DNA of 64,000 bases from Tetrahymena elliotti 4EA (lineage: Eukaryota; Ciliophora; Oligohymenophorea; Hymenostomatida; Tetrahymenidae): contig JH720299.1 in assembly GCA_000231825.2 (NCBI GenBank), forward strand, positions 128,105 through 192,104, read 5' to 3'. The notes beneath the pieces are model-generated. The model saw only the letters and a program-made list of their open reading frames with translations. It had not been told where the DNA came from and made no database searches. How positions within the stretch are numbered: position 1 is the first letter of the stretch; every line of letters begins with the position of its first letter. Position numbers and translations under genes: made by a program. Below, piece after piece: positions 37,738-50,480 of this stretch.

Positions 37738-39591
37738 ATTCAAATCAAAAATTATTTTAAAAATACATTTAATATTCATATTTACAATTTGTCATATATT
37801 AATTTATTTCAAACCAAATATACTTTACAAATCACTTTTTTGCTTTTTTGGCTTCAAAAAATATTTGTTTTCATTCAGAATTGTTTAATTTTTATGAAAT
37901 TAATTTTTTAATTCTCTCTAAACTTTTAAAAATAACTAACTAGCTATTTATTATGAAGAAAAGTAAATGAAACAAACAATTTTAATTAAAAAATTTTCGA
38001 ATAAACAAGGAAGAAAGTCATCAAATCATAAAAAAGAAATCTATTCAATTAAAATCTTATGCTTGTCTAGAGCTCAGAAAGAAAATATGAATGAAATCTA
38101 CTTAGTGTGATTTTTTTGTATATTTAAAAAATACTAAAGACTACTTGCTTCATTCAGTATTATTAAAAGCAACTTAAAAACCAAAAAAGAAATTATTTAA
38201 AATAAATAAATACTCTTGATGCTCATATGTTTGTTAATTTTTTAAGCTCTTATTTAAAAATATAGAAAGTTTGAATAAAACATCTTTTGAGTATGATGAA
38301 TAAATAAAATACCAAAAAAGTATTTGCTTGATTAATAATGTAAATTTTTTTAATCAAATCTTTATTGAAAATGCAATGAGATAGATCTAAATAACTAATA
38401 TTATTTATCGTGAATAAAAGGCACTAAATAATTTGCTTAGAGGTAACTGTATACAATTTAAAGACAATAAGATTTATCTAAAATACTTTTAACACCTATC
38501 AATAAAAATTTTAATTTTTTCTATCAAATCATCTTTACAACTTGCTTGAGACTCGTTTACTCATAAATAAAGCAGAAAGCTAGCCAGGAAATATAAATGA
38601 AATAAATTTGATATTATCTTATCAAACAACTTAATTTAAAAAGCCAAAAGCAAAGATTTCTAATTTCCATATTTAACAATACTTAAAAATAGAAAGATCA
38701 TTCAGCAATGCTTTTATGATTTTTCATTAATTTATTATTCCTATTTTACAAACAAAATGAAAAAAGTAAATATTAGTTTGTACCACAAGAAATAAAGTAA
38801 CAACATTAAAATATTATTTTTTTCCTAGCTGCAGACAGACCATTTAAACAATAAAATTATTAATGGAAAATTTAAACCATCTTATTTATTTACACACAAA
38901 ATAGTATGCTTTCTTTTAAATAAAAACTAAACTTTTTTAATTATTTTTATTTTGAGAAAAGTTGCTTTAAAAGAAATATTAAAATTTACAAGGAAAGCAA
39001 GCAAGCAAGATGAATAAATTGTCTATGAAATTAGATTAATTTTTGAAATTTGAAAAACTTAATTTATTTATAATTCATAAACAAAAAAATTTTATAATAT
39101 TGTTTGCTTGGTAAATCTCTTACTTATCTAAACTGTATTCTCTCTTTACTCACACAATTTACAAAGTGCAAAAAATAGGTAGGTGAGTTGTGAAGGTTAG
39201 TTTTTTGAATAAAAAATAGTAACTTTTATTTTGTTACATATCTATTTAGCGAGCTAGCTAGCTGAATAAAATTGGCAGAAGTTTTTGTCTACTCTTTTTT
39301 TAAGAGTAAATTTGCTTATTATTTTTTTTGGGAATTAAGCTTATCAATTCTTGCTCAGTTGTTTTTATCTTTTAATTATGGAATTCAGGTAATATAAAAA
39401 AACGTTTATAAAAGCATCTTAAATTTGGAAATATGTGTGTATGTGTGTATTAAAAGTCTTTATGCATCTAAAGTGATTTAAAAACCTTAAGTACTAAATT
39501 TTAATTAAAAAATATTTAAAAAAGCAAATCAATAGTAATTAAATTAATTATGTTATGCTATTTGTAGAACATTTAATTAATAAAAGGAAAT
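37738..39591. other. Intergenic, start of duplicated segment at right
   Basis: 1.85 kb without a gene. The left 1.5 kb is A/T-rich and unstructured, apart from a CACTAAATAATTTGC at 38422-38436 that repeats a 15-mer found at 30660. From about 39245 the sequence is homologous to 45283 onward (GCTAGCTGAATAAAATTG...), so the duplication of the receptor gene includes about 350 nt of its 5' flank. A short TGTGTGTATG run lies near 39430. Confidence 0.5.
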
Positions 39592-42500
39592 ATGACTACT
39601 TCAATTTTTAAGTAAAACCTATCTCTTTCAATTAAATTCACGCTTCTAATTATGATAATAATTGGTGCAGCTATTGTAGGAATAATGATGTTTTAGTATT
39701 TTTATTTGCAATATATGTTAGATAAGTGGTAAATAAATTTACATTTTTTTCAATCAATGATTAAATCATTCACTCATTAATTATCTACTAAAATAGGAAA
39801 GATTTTTCAACAAAGCTAATTATTCAAGCAGAACAGCAAAGAATTCATAATTTTGTCTATTCAAACAAACTGATAATTGAAAATTAATTTAATGGAGTAA
39901 CAATTTTTTAGCTCAAAATTGAGATAATTTAAAACTTTACTTTTAATAGATTTCGCAAAGCTTTAACATATTGAATTCAGCTTATATAAAATATCTTAGT
40001 AAATAAATAGCAAGTATGTTATTAGTAGAATTAACTTTTGACCTTATTTTATTAATTTTTTCTTTGTTAATTAATTAATTCAGTTAATGAAAAATATACT
40101 CCAACTCAATGTTCTATGAGATCATATGATAAAAAAGAATGTCCAAGCTATGTATACACTCAATAAAAAAAAAATTTCCTCTACCTGGATTAATGGTTTC
40201 ATGTTAACATTTATAAATATGATTAACTTAATAGCTAATAAAAAATTCAATTAGATTTAGTAAAATTTTTGTTATTTCTAAACAAGCAAGCAATATTCTT
40301 TTCTTTTATTACTAATAATAAAGAGTACTAATTTTATGTTCTTGCACAAGCTTTTTTATTTTATCAAGTAAAATGACCTAGTCAGCGTTTTACTCTATAC
40401 GCATACCTTTCCAGATTCCATGATTACAATAGCTCCTTCAAGGTATTTTTAAACAAAATAAATAGATAAATATTAACTTTGAAGTTAGTTAAGAATAAAA
40501 ATATAACCAAATCCTATTCAAAAATCTAATTATTCAGATAAGACTAGATGAATGAATGGAACATAATAAAAAACCATTTAATTTAAAGCTTAGCAGCTAA
40601 GCTAAGTAGAGTTAAGAACAATTCTAAAATTGTTTAAAATAAATAAAATAAAAATAAACACTATAGGCTCTCAGAACACATATTAAATTTTTAGTATTGG
40701 GTTTAGAATCCAAAAAATTGAATACCAGCCTTTAGAGCCTGATAATTTCCTATTTTATATTTTTATTTGATTTGATTTGTTATCATTAACTTTTGAATTA
40801 TTCTTAATAATACTGCTTATGTCAATTAATAAAATTAAATTTTTTAATTAAGTTCTATTCATTGGTCTAGTTATTTCTAAATAACTGTATTTTTGTACAA
40901 TACTTTGCTATAATTTATCTACTTAAAATGATTCGCTTTGGCTTTTTACAAAACTCAAAACTTGATTTGTTTATTTAAGATTCTTGATTTTATCATTTTG
41001 CATATTTTAAGAAATACTAATTCTATTTTTGTATACTAAAAACTGACCAATAATAGTATTTCAAGCAAGATATCTCATTTAAATAAATGAAACAGACCTA
41101 ATTAATTAGCTAGCTTACAAAATTTTAATTATTTTTTATTAAAATAATTTATTATTTAGGTTGGCAAATTATGCAAATTCTGCTAAATTGATTTGTAATG
41201 GTTTAAATAATTTAGAAAATTATGATGCAAGATGCAGAGATTTTTATATAAATGCATACAGTAGTAAAAGTAAAAATATTTTATTATTACAGAAATAATG
41301 AAAAAAAACATTTAATTAAATAGGATTAGTTTACTCTGCTCCTTATATAGGATCATCTACTTAACTTGTAACGTTTTCTGCTACTTAGAGATTGAACGCA
41401 AGAGATGGTTCTTTTATTTCTATGTTAAATTAATTTCTGGATATAAAAAATATTAAATCCTAAATATTTGCTCTTTAAGACATTTATGATGAAACAAATG
41501 AATAAGAAGCATATACAGTACTTATCTATTTCACCAATTAGACTGTAAGTTCAAAGTGTTTTAGTTAATTGAGTTTATTTCTTTGTTACTCTTAATTAAT
41601 TATTAATTAATTTTTTATTAGCAGGCAATATAAACTAACTTTACCCTTTTTTTATGTTCTTGCATATTATAATTAATTTTGACATTATAAATTCATTTGT
41701 AGGTTTATCATCATAGATATTAGGGCATTTAAAGTAAAGTATTATATTCTTGGATAGATTTAGAGTACAACTCATCAACTTACTATAATCCTATTGACAA
41801 AACTAATTTTAATAACTCAATCAATAAAATATCTGAATTTGCATCAAATGGCAATTATGATATTGTTAATAGAATCAACACAAGTGATTTTTTCTTTACT
41901 TTCAAAAGATAAAACCAAACCTAGTAAATTATTTATTTTGTATGAATAAAACATAAATAATATAAATTTGTTTGAATTATTTATTTAGCCTATCGATTCT
42001 TTATCCTGTATTGGTTATGAGTATATAGAGCTCAACTACTAAAGAAGTTGTATATAACAAACCTATGCTCATTGGAAGAGTGTAAAAGGATAGGACACGC
42101 ATCTTAGAAGAGGTTACTCTTAAATTTTTACCTTTGAATTCTATAATTATCAAGGTAGAAATAGGTGTGGTATTTTTATGGCTTTGTATAAATTTATTAC
42201 ACTTCGCTGTAATACTCTACAGAACATAAGAAATTCCTTTAAAAAATTTAATAAAAGTAATAAAAAATAATACAATTAATTAAGAAGAAAATAATAATCA
42301 AAAAAAAGTAAAAGCTAAAAAAGAAATCAATATTAATAACAGTACTAACAACAATAATAGTAGCGGTGGCAACTATCTAAACTAAAGTAGAATTAAGTAA
42401 ATATCTGTTTAGGAAGATTGCTTATCCACGAATAGAAAGATTAACAATAATTATATTTGCACTTCAACTTTTAAGTAATAAAAAATAGCATCAGATTGCA

Positions 42501-44735
42501 ATAAACTAAGTAAATGGTAATAAAGGTAGAGTATAATAAATTAATAACCTAATAATACAAAAGAAAATTTGATAGGGGGGAAGACTTAGTAGGACAGTAT
42601 TTACACATTATTAGATAAATCTAATATGACTTTTAAAATGAAAATTACTAAAACTGAAGAATATAATCGATAATCTTCTATTCTTTCTTCAGTTTAGCTA
42701 CAACAAACTAATAAAAAAGACATAGATGATGATGGAGATATATTAATAAGTCTTGATGATGTTGAAATAGCTTATCATGAAATGGATATTATTGTACACT
42801 CTATAAAAGGAATATTTAATCTGTTAAAACTTGCAAAGATGAATAGTATGATGGGCAATAATGATCTTTCAATCCTTTAATTTTACTAAGCATTAAATAT
42901 TTTTATTAAAGTTAAAAATCTTTCATAATAAATGATATGTTATTAGCATATAGGAGATTAATATTTGTAGACTTGTAAATATGCTGAGGCTGCAGATTCT
43001 TATCAATCAGCTCTTGCAGTAATCATTTAGTAGCTTGATTTGGTTTCATAAGAATAGTTAATCGATTCTTTAGGTGAGGGAAATTTTAATAAAGAAAAAA
43101 AATAACTATTTTTAGATTACGCAAACAATTTAAAAATGCTAGCAATTTCATAGAATGAAGAAAACAATGATTAATGGTAGAAGATTAAATATATTAACCT
43201 AACTCTACTTACTATTTCATTAAACAATATTAATTAATCTATTGACATCTTTAATAAGTTTTCAAATTAAAAAGACGTTTACTTTTAACAACTTCAAGCA
43301 TAGTTAGTTAAATTAAAAATTCTTCTTCTTAAAGACAAAATGAAAGCTTTGAATTATTGCAATAATTTAGAAGTTCAAATCAATAATTTTTTAAATTTGA
43401 ATGATTAATTAAATTCAAGCATGAGTAAAAATATCTTAAAGCATGATGAAAATGTTTAGTGTCAATAAGCCTTACAGTAGATTATTTTAGTGAAATTAAA
43501 AATCTATTTTTTTAATAAAGGTTATCAGATTTGTCTAAAAAGTGTTTTAGAGTTTCTAGAAAATAATGAATACATATTGGAAATAGCTAGATTTGAGTCA
43601 GTTTAGTTGATTAATTAGATTTAAATTTCAACTAATATGGAACCTAATAAATTATTGTAAAATGAATTAGAAAAATTTCAAAAAAGCAAGATAAAAGTGT
43701 GGATTTTAATAGAAATAGATTCTAATTCTAATTTAGCATAATTTGAAAGATACTAATCTTAAATCAATTAAATATTGGAAGAACTAAATGAAGATGATGA
43801 TACTGTGGAATTTATTATTTATGATTCTTAAATCCTTTTTAATAGCTCAGAATTTAATTCTTCAAATAAATTATTCTTATCATTTTGCTTAAAAGAATTA
43901 AAAAATTAATAAGCATCATAAATGTTTTAGGTACATGACTAATAAGCTATGGATTGGATTAAAATATGCTCACATACTCTAACCAAAATATTATTTAAAA
44001 ATTTAGAATAATCCAGCTAATTAAAACAAAAAAATATTAACAACTTAAATAAAGTGTATGAAAAATAGGTTATTTTGTTATTAACATCTAGCAACAATTA
44101 AAATCAGAGCTTACACAGTAAAAAGTTAATGTAAGTGACACCTATATGGTAAAAAATAGCAAAAAAACTATTGATAAACAAGCAAAAAGTGTTTATTTAT
44201 CATTTAAAAAGTTTTTAAAGTTTTAATACAGACTTAAATGATTCTTCTTATGATTAAAATATTTTTAATATGAAAGAAATGAATGAAAATAAAGATTTAA
44301 ATATTTTAAATAGCAAACGAAATAGTTATCTAATAAGATCTATTTCTTAATCAATTAACTTTACAAGAAGTAATTCTGTGTAAAAGCCTGAATTAAAGAT
44401 TGGTTAAAACAAGGAAGTATTTCTAAAAGAAATTTTAAATTATGAACAACTCACACTCAAAAACGAAACAGCAGCAGAAACAGAAATAGATATATAATAA
44501 TTACTACAAGAATCAGGTATTAATTTTGTTAAAACTTCAGAATGTAGCTAAATAGTTACATAAATAAAGAATCTAAGGTACAAAAAAACCGTATACTATC
44601 AAAGTGGGATTTATTGATCAATCTATCTATCGATCTATCTATGTAGTCAAAAACAAATAAATTACAAATCAATTTTTACATAATTTATTATAAAACATTC
44701 AAATTTCACTTTTAAAAATTTTATTTATTCTTATA
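39245..44735. repeat. Tandem duplication, unit 1 (~5.5 kb)
   Basis: The whole receptor gene plus about 350 nt of 5' flank and about 110 nt of 3' flank is directly repeated at 45283-50480. Exons match closely, introns much less and with length differences, and the spacer 44736-45282 is mostly unrelated. Matching landmarks are the ATGs at 39592 and 45542 and the terminal TATTGA at 44612 and 50385. Confidence 0.9.
39592..44617 (+). CDS. Cache-HAMP-TPR-vWA-like receptor, copy 1
   Basis: A multi-exon gene runs from the ATG at 39592 to TGA 44615-44617, about 1,200 residues. Exon 1 (39592-39728) encodes an N-terminal membrane anchor (LSLSIKFTLLIMIIIGAAIVGIMM). The next exons form an extracellular domain with a dCache-like core: DSMITIAP (40415), then LVYSAPYIGSSTQLVTFSAT and RDGSFISMLNQFLDI (41326-41450), then VYHHRYQGIQSKVLYSWIDL (41700). 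A second membrane span (IKVEIGVVFLWLCINLLHFA, about 42150) leads to a HAMP-like start (YRTQEIPLKNLIKVI), a long Asn/Gln-rich insert, and a second HAMP-like helix (DDVEIAYHEMDIIVHSIKG). Then come TPR-type repeats (LSILQFYQALNIF, ICYQHIGDQYL, YAEAADSYQSALAV) and a C-terminal vWA-like segment (KVWILIEIDSNSNLAQFERY, DDTVEFIIYDSQILFNS). The MIDAS motif is incomplete (DSNSN rather than DxSxS). Likely a sensory receptor; ligand and output are unknown. The frame is intact through 42000-44617. Confidence 0.82.
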
Positions 44736-45541
44736 TTACAATATCAACATTTTGCCTTGTATAGTAAGTAACAACTTGCCAATCGCAAAGCATACCTTAT
44801 CTAGGGAGTATGGTATATGAATTAATTTATTTTGAAAAATTTAAGTATGCATTAATTAATACACACAACTTTATTAATATGTAATTTAGTTAAAATCTTT
44901 AAAATAAATACTATTTGTATTATTATTCAGAAGTTAAAAAAAAAAATAGAGTAAAATAAGAATAAATTATTTAGTTTCTTTTTGAATTTATTTTGGAAAA
45001 TGAAATGAACATTTTTGCGTTACAATAAATTTAATTAAATGAATTTTTATTATAAAAGCTTTTTTTTTATTATTTTATTCCCTTTTCTTAGTCTCAAAGT
45101 AAGATTGATATTATTTGGAGACTTAAAGAATTTAATCACAACATTTAAAAAATCTTTAAATCAGAACATCAAGAAACTAATAAGTTACTGTAAAAAGTTT
45201 GAAATTTCTACATAGAAACTTTAAATTAATTTATTTTTGGAATAGAAAATAGTAACTCTAATTTTTTACTACATAAAAAGATAGCTAGCTGAATAAAATT
45301 GACAGAAATTGTAAACTCTTTTTTTAAGAGCAACTTTTACTTTTTATTTTTTAGGAAATTAAACTTACTAATTCTTACCAAGTCGTATATTGTTTTTAAT
45401 TGTGGAATTAAGAGGGATTTAGAAAGGAAATGTATGAGGGTAAGACCTAAATTTTAATAGAAATACATACTTCAAAAACAAATCAGTAGTAATTAAATGA
45501 ATTTCTTCTATTTGTAGAACATTTAATTAATAAAAGGAAAT
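44618..45541. other. Spacer between tandem receptor genes
   Basis: The first ~120 nt continue homology to the flank after copy 2, including a TCTATCTATCGATCTATC simple repeat (44626-44643). The middle (44736-45282) is unique A/T-rich sequence. From 45283 it repeats the 5' flank of copy 1. The promoter of copy 2 is therefore a duplicated copy of that of copy 1. Confidence 0.6.
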
Positions 45542-48500
45542 ATGACTACTTCAATTTTTAAGTAAAACATATCTCTTTCAGTTAAATTCACGCTTTTAAT
45601 TCTGATAATAATTGGCACGGCTATTGTAGGCATTACGGTGTTTTAGTATTTTTATTTGCAATATGTATTAGATAAGTGGTAAATAAACTTCATTTTTTAT
45701 TACCATTTAATCATTCACTCACTAATTATCCACTAAAATAGGAAAGATTTTTCAACGAATCTAATTATTCAAGCAGAGTAGCAAAGAATACATAACTTTG
45801 TCTATTCAAACAAACTAATAATTGAAAATTAATTTAATGGAGTAACAAATTATTAGCTCAAATTTAGTTTAGTGAATTTAAAAATTTATTTTTTATAGAT
45901 TTCGCAAAGTTTTAACATATTGAATTCAGCTTATAGAAAATATCTTAGTAAATAAATAGCAAGTATAAGTCTTTTTTATATGTAGAAACAATTTTTTAAC
46001 TTATTTTATTCTTTGTTAATTAATTAATTCAAGTTAATGAAAAATATACTCCAACTCTATGTTCTATGAGATCATATGATAAAAAAGAATGTCCAAACTA
46101 TGTATATACTGAGCAGAAAAAAAATTTTCTCTACCTGGATTAATGGTTTCATGTTAATATTTAGATATATGATTCACTTGATAGCTAAGAAAAAATTCAA
46201 TTAGATTTAGTAAACTTTTTGTTATTTCTAAAAAAAATGCAAAAAATTTTATTTTCTTTTATCACTAATAATAAAGAGTACAAATTTTATGTTCTTACAC
46301 AAGCTTTTTTATTTTACCAAGTAAAATGACCTAGTCAGTGTTTTACTCTACACACACACCTTTCCGGATTCCATGCTTACAATAGTTCCCTCAAGGTAGA
46401 TATGTTTTAAACAAAATAGATAGATAAATTTTAACTTAAAAGTGAGTTAAGTAATAAAAATAATTCATCTACTTTACTTGAACAAAAATAATTTACTTTG
46501 GCTTTTTACATAGCTTGATTTATTTTTTTAAGATTCTTGATTTTATAATTTCAAGTAATCTTATTCATATTTTTGTATCCAAAACTGACTAATATAGTAC
46601 ATGCAGGGTCATCATTCAAAAAGTATTTCTCTATATGCTAGATATTTAAAATATCCAAACCCATTAAAAAAAGAAAAATTATAAATAAAGGGCTAGGTGC
46701 TGTTTATATTTTTATAAGGTTCAAAAAAATAGATAAGAATTCTTATTAAATTTTCAATATTAAATGAAAAACAAAATTTTTTTTGAAAGACTATGTTTCA
46801 AGCTATTTCAATGAATAAGACCAAATAAGCTAGCTTAAAACACCAGTATTTTTATTATTTTTTATTAAAATAATTTTTAAATTTAGGTTGAAAAATTATG
46901 CAAATTCAGATTAATAGACTTGCAATGGATTAAATAATTTAGAAAATTATGATGCAAGATGCAGAGATTTTTATATAAATGCATACAAAAGCAAGAGTAA
47001 CAAAATTTTATTATTACAAAAATGATTTTAAAAAAATTGAATTAAATAGGATTAGTTTATTCTGCTCCTTATATAGGGTAATCTACTTAACGTGTAGCGT
47101 TTTCTGCTACTTAGAGATTGAATGCAAGAGATGGTTCTTTTATTTCTATGTTAAATTAATTTCTGGATATAAAAAATATTAAATCCTAAATATTTGCTCA
47201 TTAAGACATTTATGATGAAACAAATGAGTAAGAAGCATATACAGTACTTATCTATTTCACCAATTAAACTGTAAGTTCAAAGTTTTTTAATTCATTAATT
47301 AATTAAGTTTATTTATTTATCTTTGTTCTAACTATTAATCATATTTTTATTAACATAATTTTTATTTTACTTATGTAACTAGCAATAAACCAACCTTAAA
47401 CTTTTTTTTATGTTTTTGTGTATTATATCTATGAAATAATTAATTTTGATATCTTAAATTCATTTATAGGTTTACCATCATAGATATGAAGGCATTCAAA
47501 GTAAAGTTCTATATTCTTGGATAGATTTAGAGTACAACTCATCAACTTAATATGATCCAATAGACAAAACTAATTTTAATAACTCAGTCAATAAAATATC
47601 TGAATTTGCATAAAATGGACATTATGACATTGCTAATAGAATCAACACAAGTGATTTTTTTTTCACCTTCAAGAGATAAAACCAAACCTAGTAAATTATT
47701 TATTTTGTTTGAATAAAACATAAATAATATAAATTTATTTTAATTATTTATTTATTTAGCTTGTCACTTCTTTATCCTGTATTTGTTATGAGTATACAGA
47801 ACTCAACTACTAAAGAAATTGTATATAACAAGCCTATGCTCATAGGAAGAGTACAAAAGGATAGGACACATATCTTAGAAGAAGTTACTCTTAAATTTTT
47901 ACCATTGAATTCTATAATTATCAAGGTAGAAATAGGTGTGGTATTTTTATGGCTTTGTATAAATTTATTACACTTTGCTGTAGTACTCTATAGAACATAA
48001 GAAATTCCTTTAAAAAATTTAATAATAGCAATAAAAAATAATACAATAAATTAAGAATAGAAGAAAAATATAAAAAAAGCAATAGCTAAAAAAGAATTGA
48101 ATATTAATAACATTACTAATAACAACAACAATAATAGTATTAGTAATAATAATAATCTCAGCTACATTAAGAAAATATTTATTAAGGAAGATGGCTTTTC
48201 TTTTCATGAAAATATGAGCAATAATTAGGTTTACACTTCAACTTTTACATAAAAATTTGCATAAAATTGCAAGAGACAAAGTAAATCGTAATATAGGTAG
48301 AGTAAAATGAATTAATAAGCTAATTATTCAAAAGAAAATGCCTCAAAAGTTTAACCTAAAGGGTAGAAGGTTTAGTATGACCCTATTTAAACATTTTTAG
48401 AAAAATCTAATATGATTTTTAAAATGGAAATTACTAAAGCTGAAGAAAAAAATAGTAAATCCTCTATTCTTTCTTTTTTCTAACTACAAAAAACTAAAAA

Positions 48501-50480
48501 AGAAGCAGATGGTGATCGAGATATATTAATCAGTCTTGATAATGTTGAAATAGGTTATCTTGAAATGGATATTATTGTGCACTCTATAAAAGGAATTTTT
48601 AATCTGTTAAAACTTGCAAAGATGAATAGTATGATGGGCAATAATGATCTTTCAATCCTTTAATTTTACTAAGCTTTGGATATTTTTATTAAAGTCAAAA
48701 ATCTTTCTTAATAAATGATATGCTATTAGCAAATAGGAAATTAATATCTGTAGACTCGTAAATATGCTGAGGCTGCAGATTCTTATCAATCAGCTCTTGT
48801 AGTAATCCTTTAGTAGCTTGATTTGGTTTCATAAGAATAGTTAATAGATTCTTTAGGTGAGGGAAATTTTAATAAAGAAAAAAAATAGCTATTTTTAGAT
48901 TACGCAAACAATTTAAAAATGTTAGCAATTTCATAGAATGAATAAAATAATGATTAATTGTATTAGAGTAAATGTAAAAACCTAAATGTACTGACTGTTT
49001 CATTAAAAAATATTAACAAATCTATTGACATCTTTAATAAGTTTTCAAATTAAAAAGAAGTTTACTTTTAACTTCTTCAAGCATAGTTAGTTAAAGTAAA
49101 AATTCTTCATTTCAAAGACAATATAGAAGCTTTTAGTTATTGCAATAAATTGGAAGAAGAAATGCTTTATTTCTTAAGTTTCAATCATGAATTAGATTTA
49201 AGTATTAGTAGCACCTTAAAGCTTGATGAAAATATTTAGCATAAACAAGCTTTACAATAGATTTTTTAGTGAAATAAAAAATCAATTTTTCTGTTAAAGA
49301 TTATGAGACTTGTCTCAAAAATACTTTAGACTTTCTAGAAAACAATGAATACCTATTGGAAATAGCTAGATTTGAGTCACTTTAATTGATCAACTAGATT
49401 TAACTTTCAACTAATATAGAGACTAACAAATTATTGTAAAATGAATTAGAAAAATTTCAAAAAAGCAAGATAAAAGTGTGGATTTTAATAGAAATAGATT
49501 CTAATTCTAATTTAGCATAATTTGAAAGATACTAATCTTAAATCAATTAAATATTGGAAGAACTAAATGAAGATGATGATACTGTGGAATTCATTATCTA
49601 TGATTCTTAAATCCTATTTAATAGCTCTGAATTTCATTCTTCAAATAAATTATTCTTATCATTTTGCTTAAAAGAATTAAAAAATCAATAACCATTATAA
49701 ATGTTTTAGGTACATGACTAATAAACTATGGATTGGATTAAAATATGCTCACATACTTTAACTAAAATATTATTTAAAAATTTTGACTAGTCTAGCTAAT
49801 TAAAACAGAAACATATTAATTACTTAAATAAAGTGTATGAAAAATAGGTCATTTTGTTATTAACATCTAACAGCATTTAAAATCAGAACTTAAACAGTAA
49901 AAAGTTAATCTAAGTGATACCTATATGGTAAAAAATAACAAATAAACTACACATAAACAAGCAAAAAGTGTTTATTTATCATTTACAAAATTTTTAAAGT
50001 TTGAATACAGACTTAAATTATTCTACTTATTAAGAAAATCTTTTTAATATGAAAGAAATAAATGAAAATAAAGATTTAAATATTCTGAATAACAAAAGAA
50101 ATAGCTATCTAATAAGATCTATTTCTTAATCAATTAACTTTATAAGAAGTAATAAAATGTAAAAGCCTTAATTAAAGATTGGTTAAAACAAGGAAGTATT
50201 TCTAAAAGAAATCACATATTGCAAACAACTAAATAACTAAACAGCAGCAGACATAGAAATAGATTTATAATAAATACTACAAGAATCAGGTATAAATTAT
50301 GTTAAAATTTCAGAATGTAGCTAAATAATTACATAAATAAAGAATCTAAGGTACAAAAAAACCTTGTACTATCAAAGTGGGATTTATTGATTGATCTATC
50401 TAACAAATAAATTACAACTCAATTTTAAAATATTTTATTATTAAACATTCGAATACTATTAAAAAATTTATTTATTCTTT
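45283..50480. repeat. Tandem duplication, unit 2 (~5.2 kb)
   Basis: Direct repeat of 39245-44735, about 300 nt shorter because of intron and spacer indels. The coding parts are the best conserved, including a 164-nt block with no differences (49428-49591 against 43649-43812). Confidence 0.9.
45542..50390 (+). CDS. Cache-HAMP-TPR-vWA-like receptor, copy 2 (frame break)
   Basis: This is the tandem duplicate of the 39592-44617 gene, with the same ATG context (AAAGGAAATATGACTACTTC), the same exon order and the same domains: membrane anchor, Cache-like ectodomain (LVYSAPYIGQSTQRVAFSAT), second span (IKVEIGVVFLWLCINLLHFA), HAMP-like linker with poly-Asn, TPRs and vWA-like C-terminus. At 49262-49267 it has six T where the aligned copy 1 sequence has one base more, so the frame meets TGA at 49270-49272. 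One base later the original frame resumes and stays open, without another break, through the vWA-like region to TGA 50388-50390. As written, the product would lose the vWA-like domain (about 370 residues). The intact downstream frame and largely conservative changes suggest either a very recent mutation or a sequence error in the T run. Confidence 0.8.

Noticed and set aside
46979..48000. Separate short ORFs at 46979 and 47761 as small genes
   Set aside because: 46979-47182 is an out-of-frame shadow of, and 47761-48000 a part of, receptor copy 2; the same stretches recur in copy 1.
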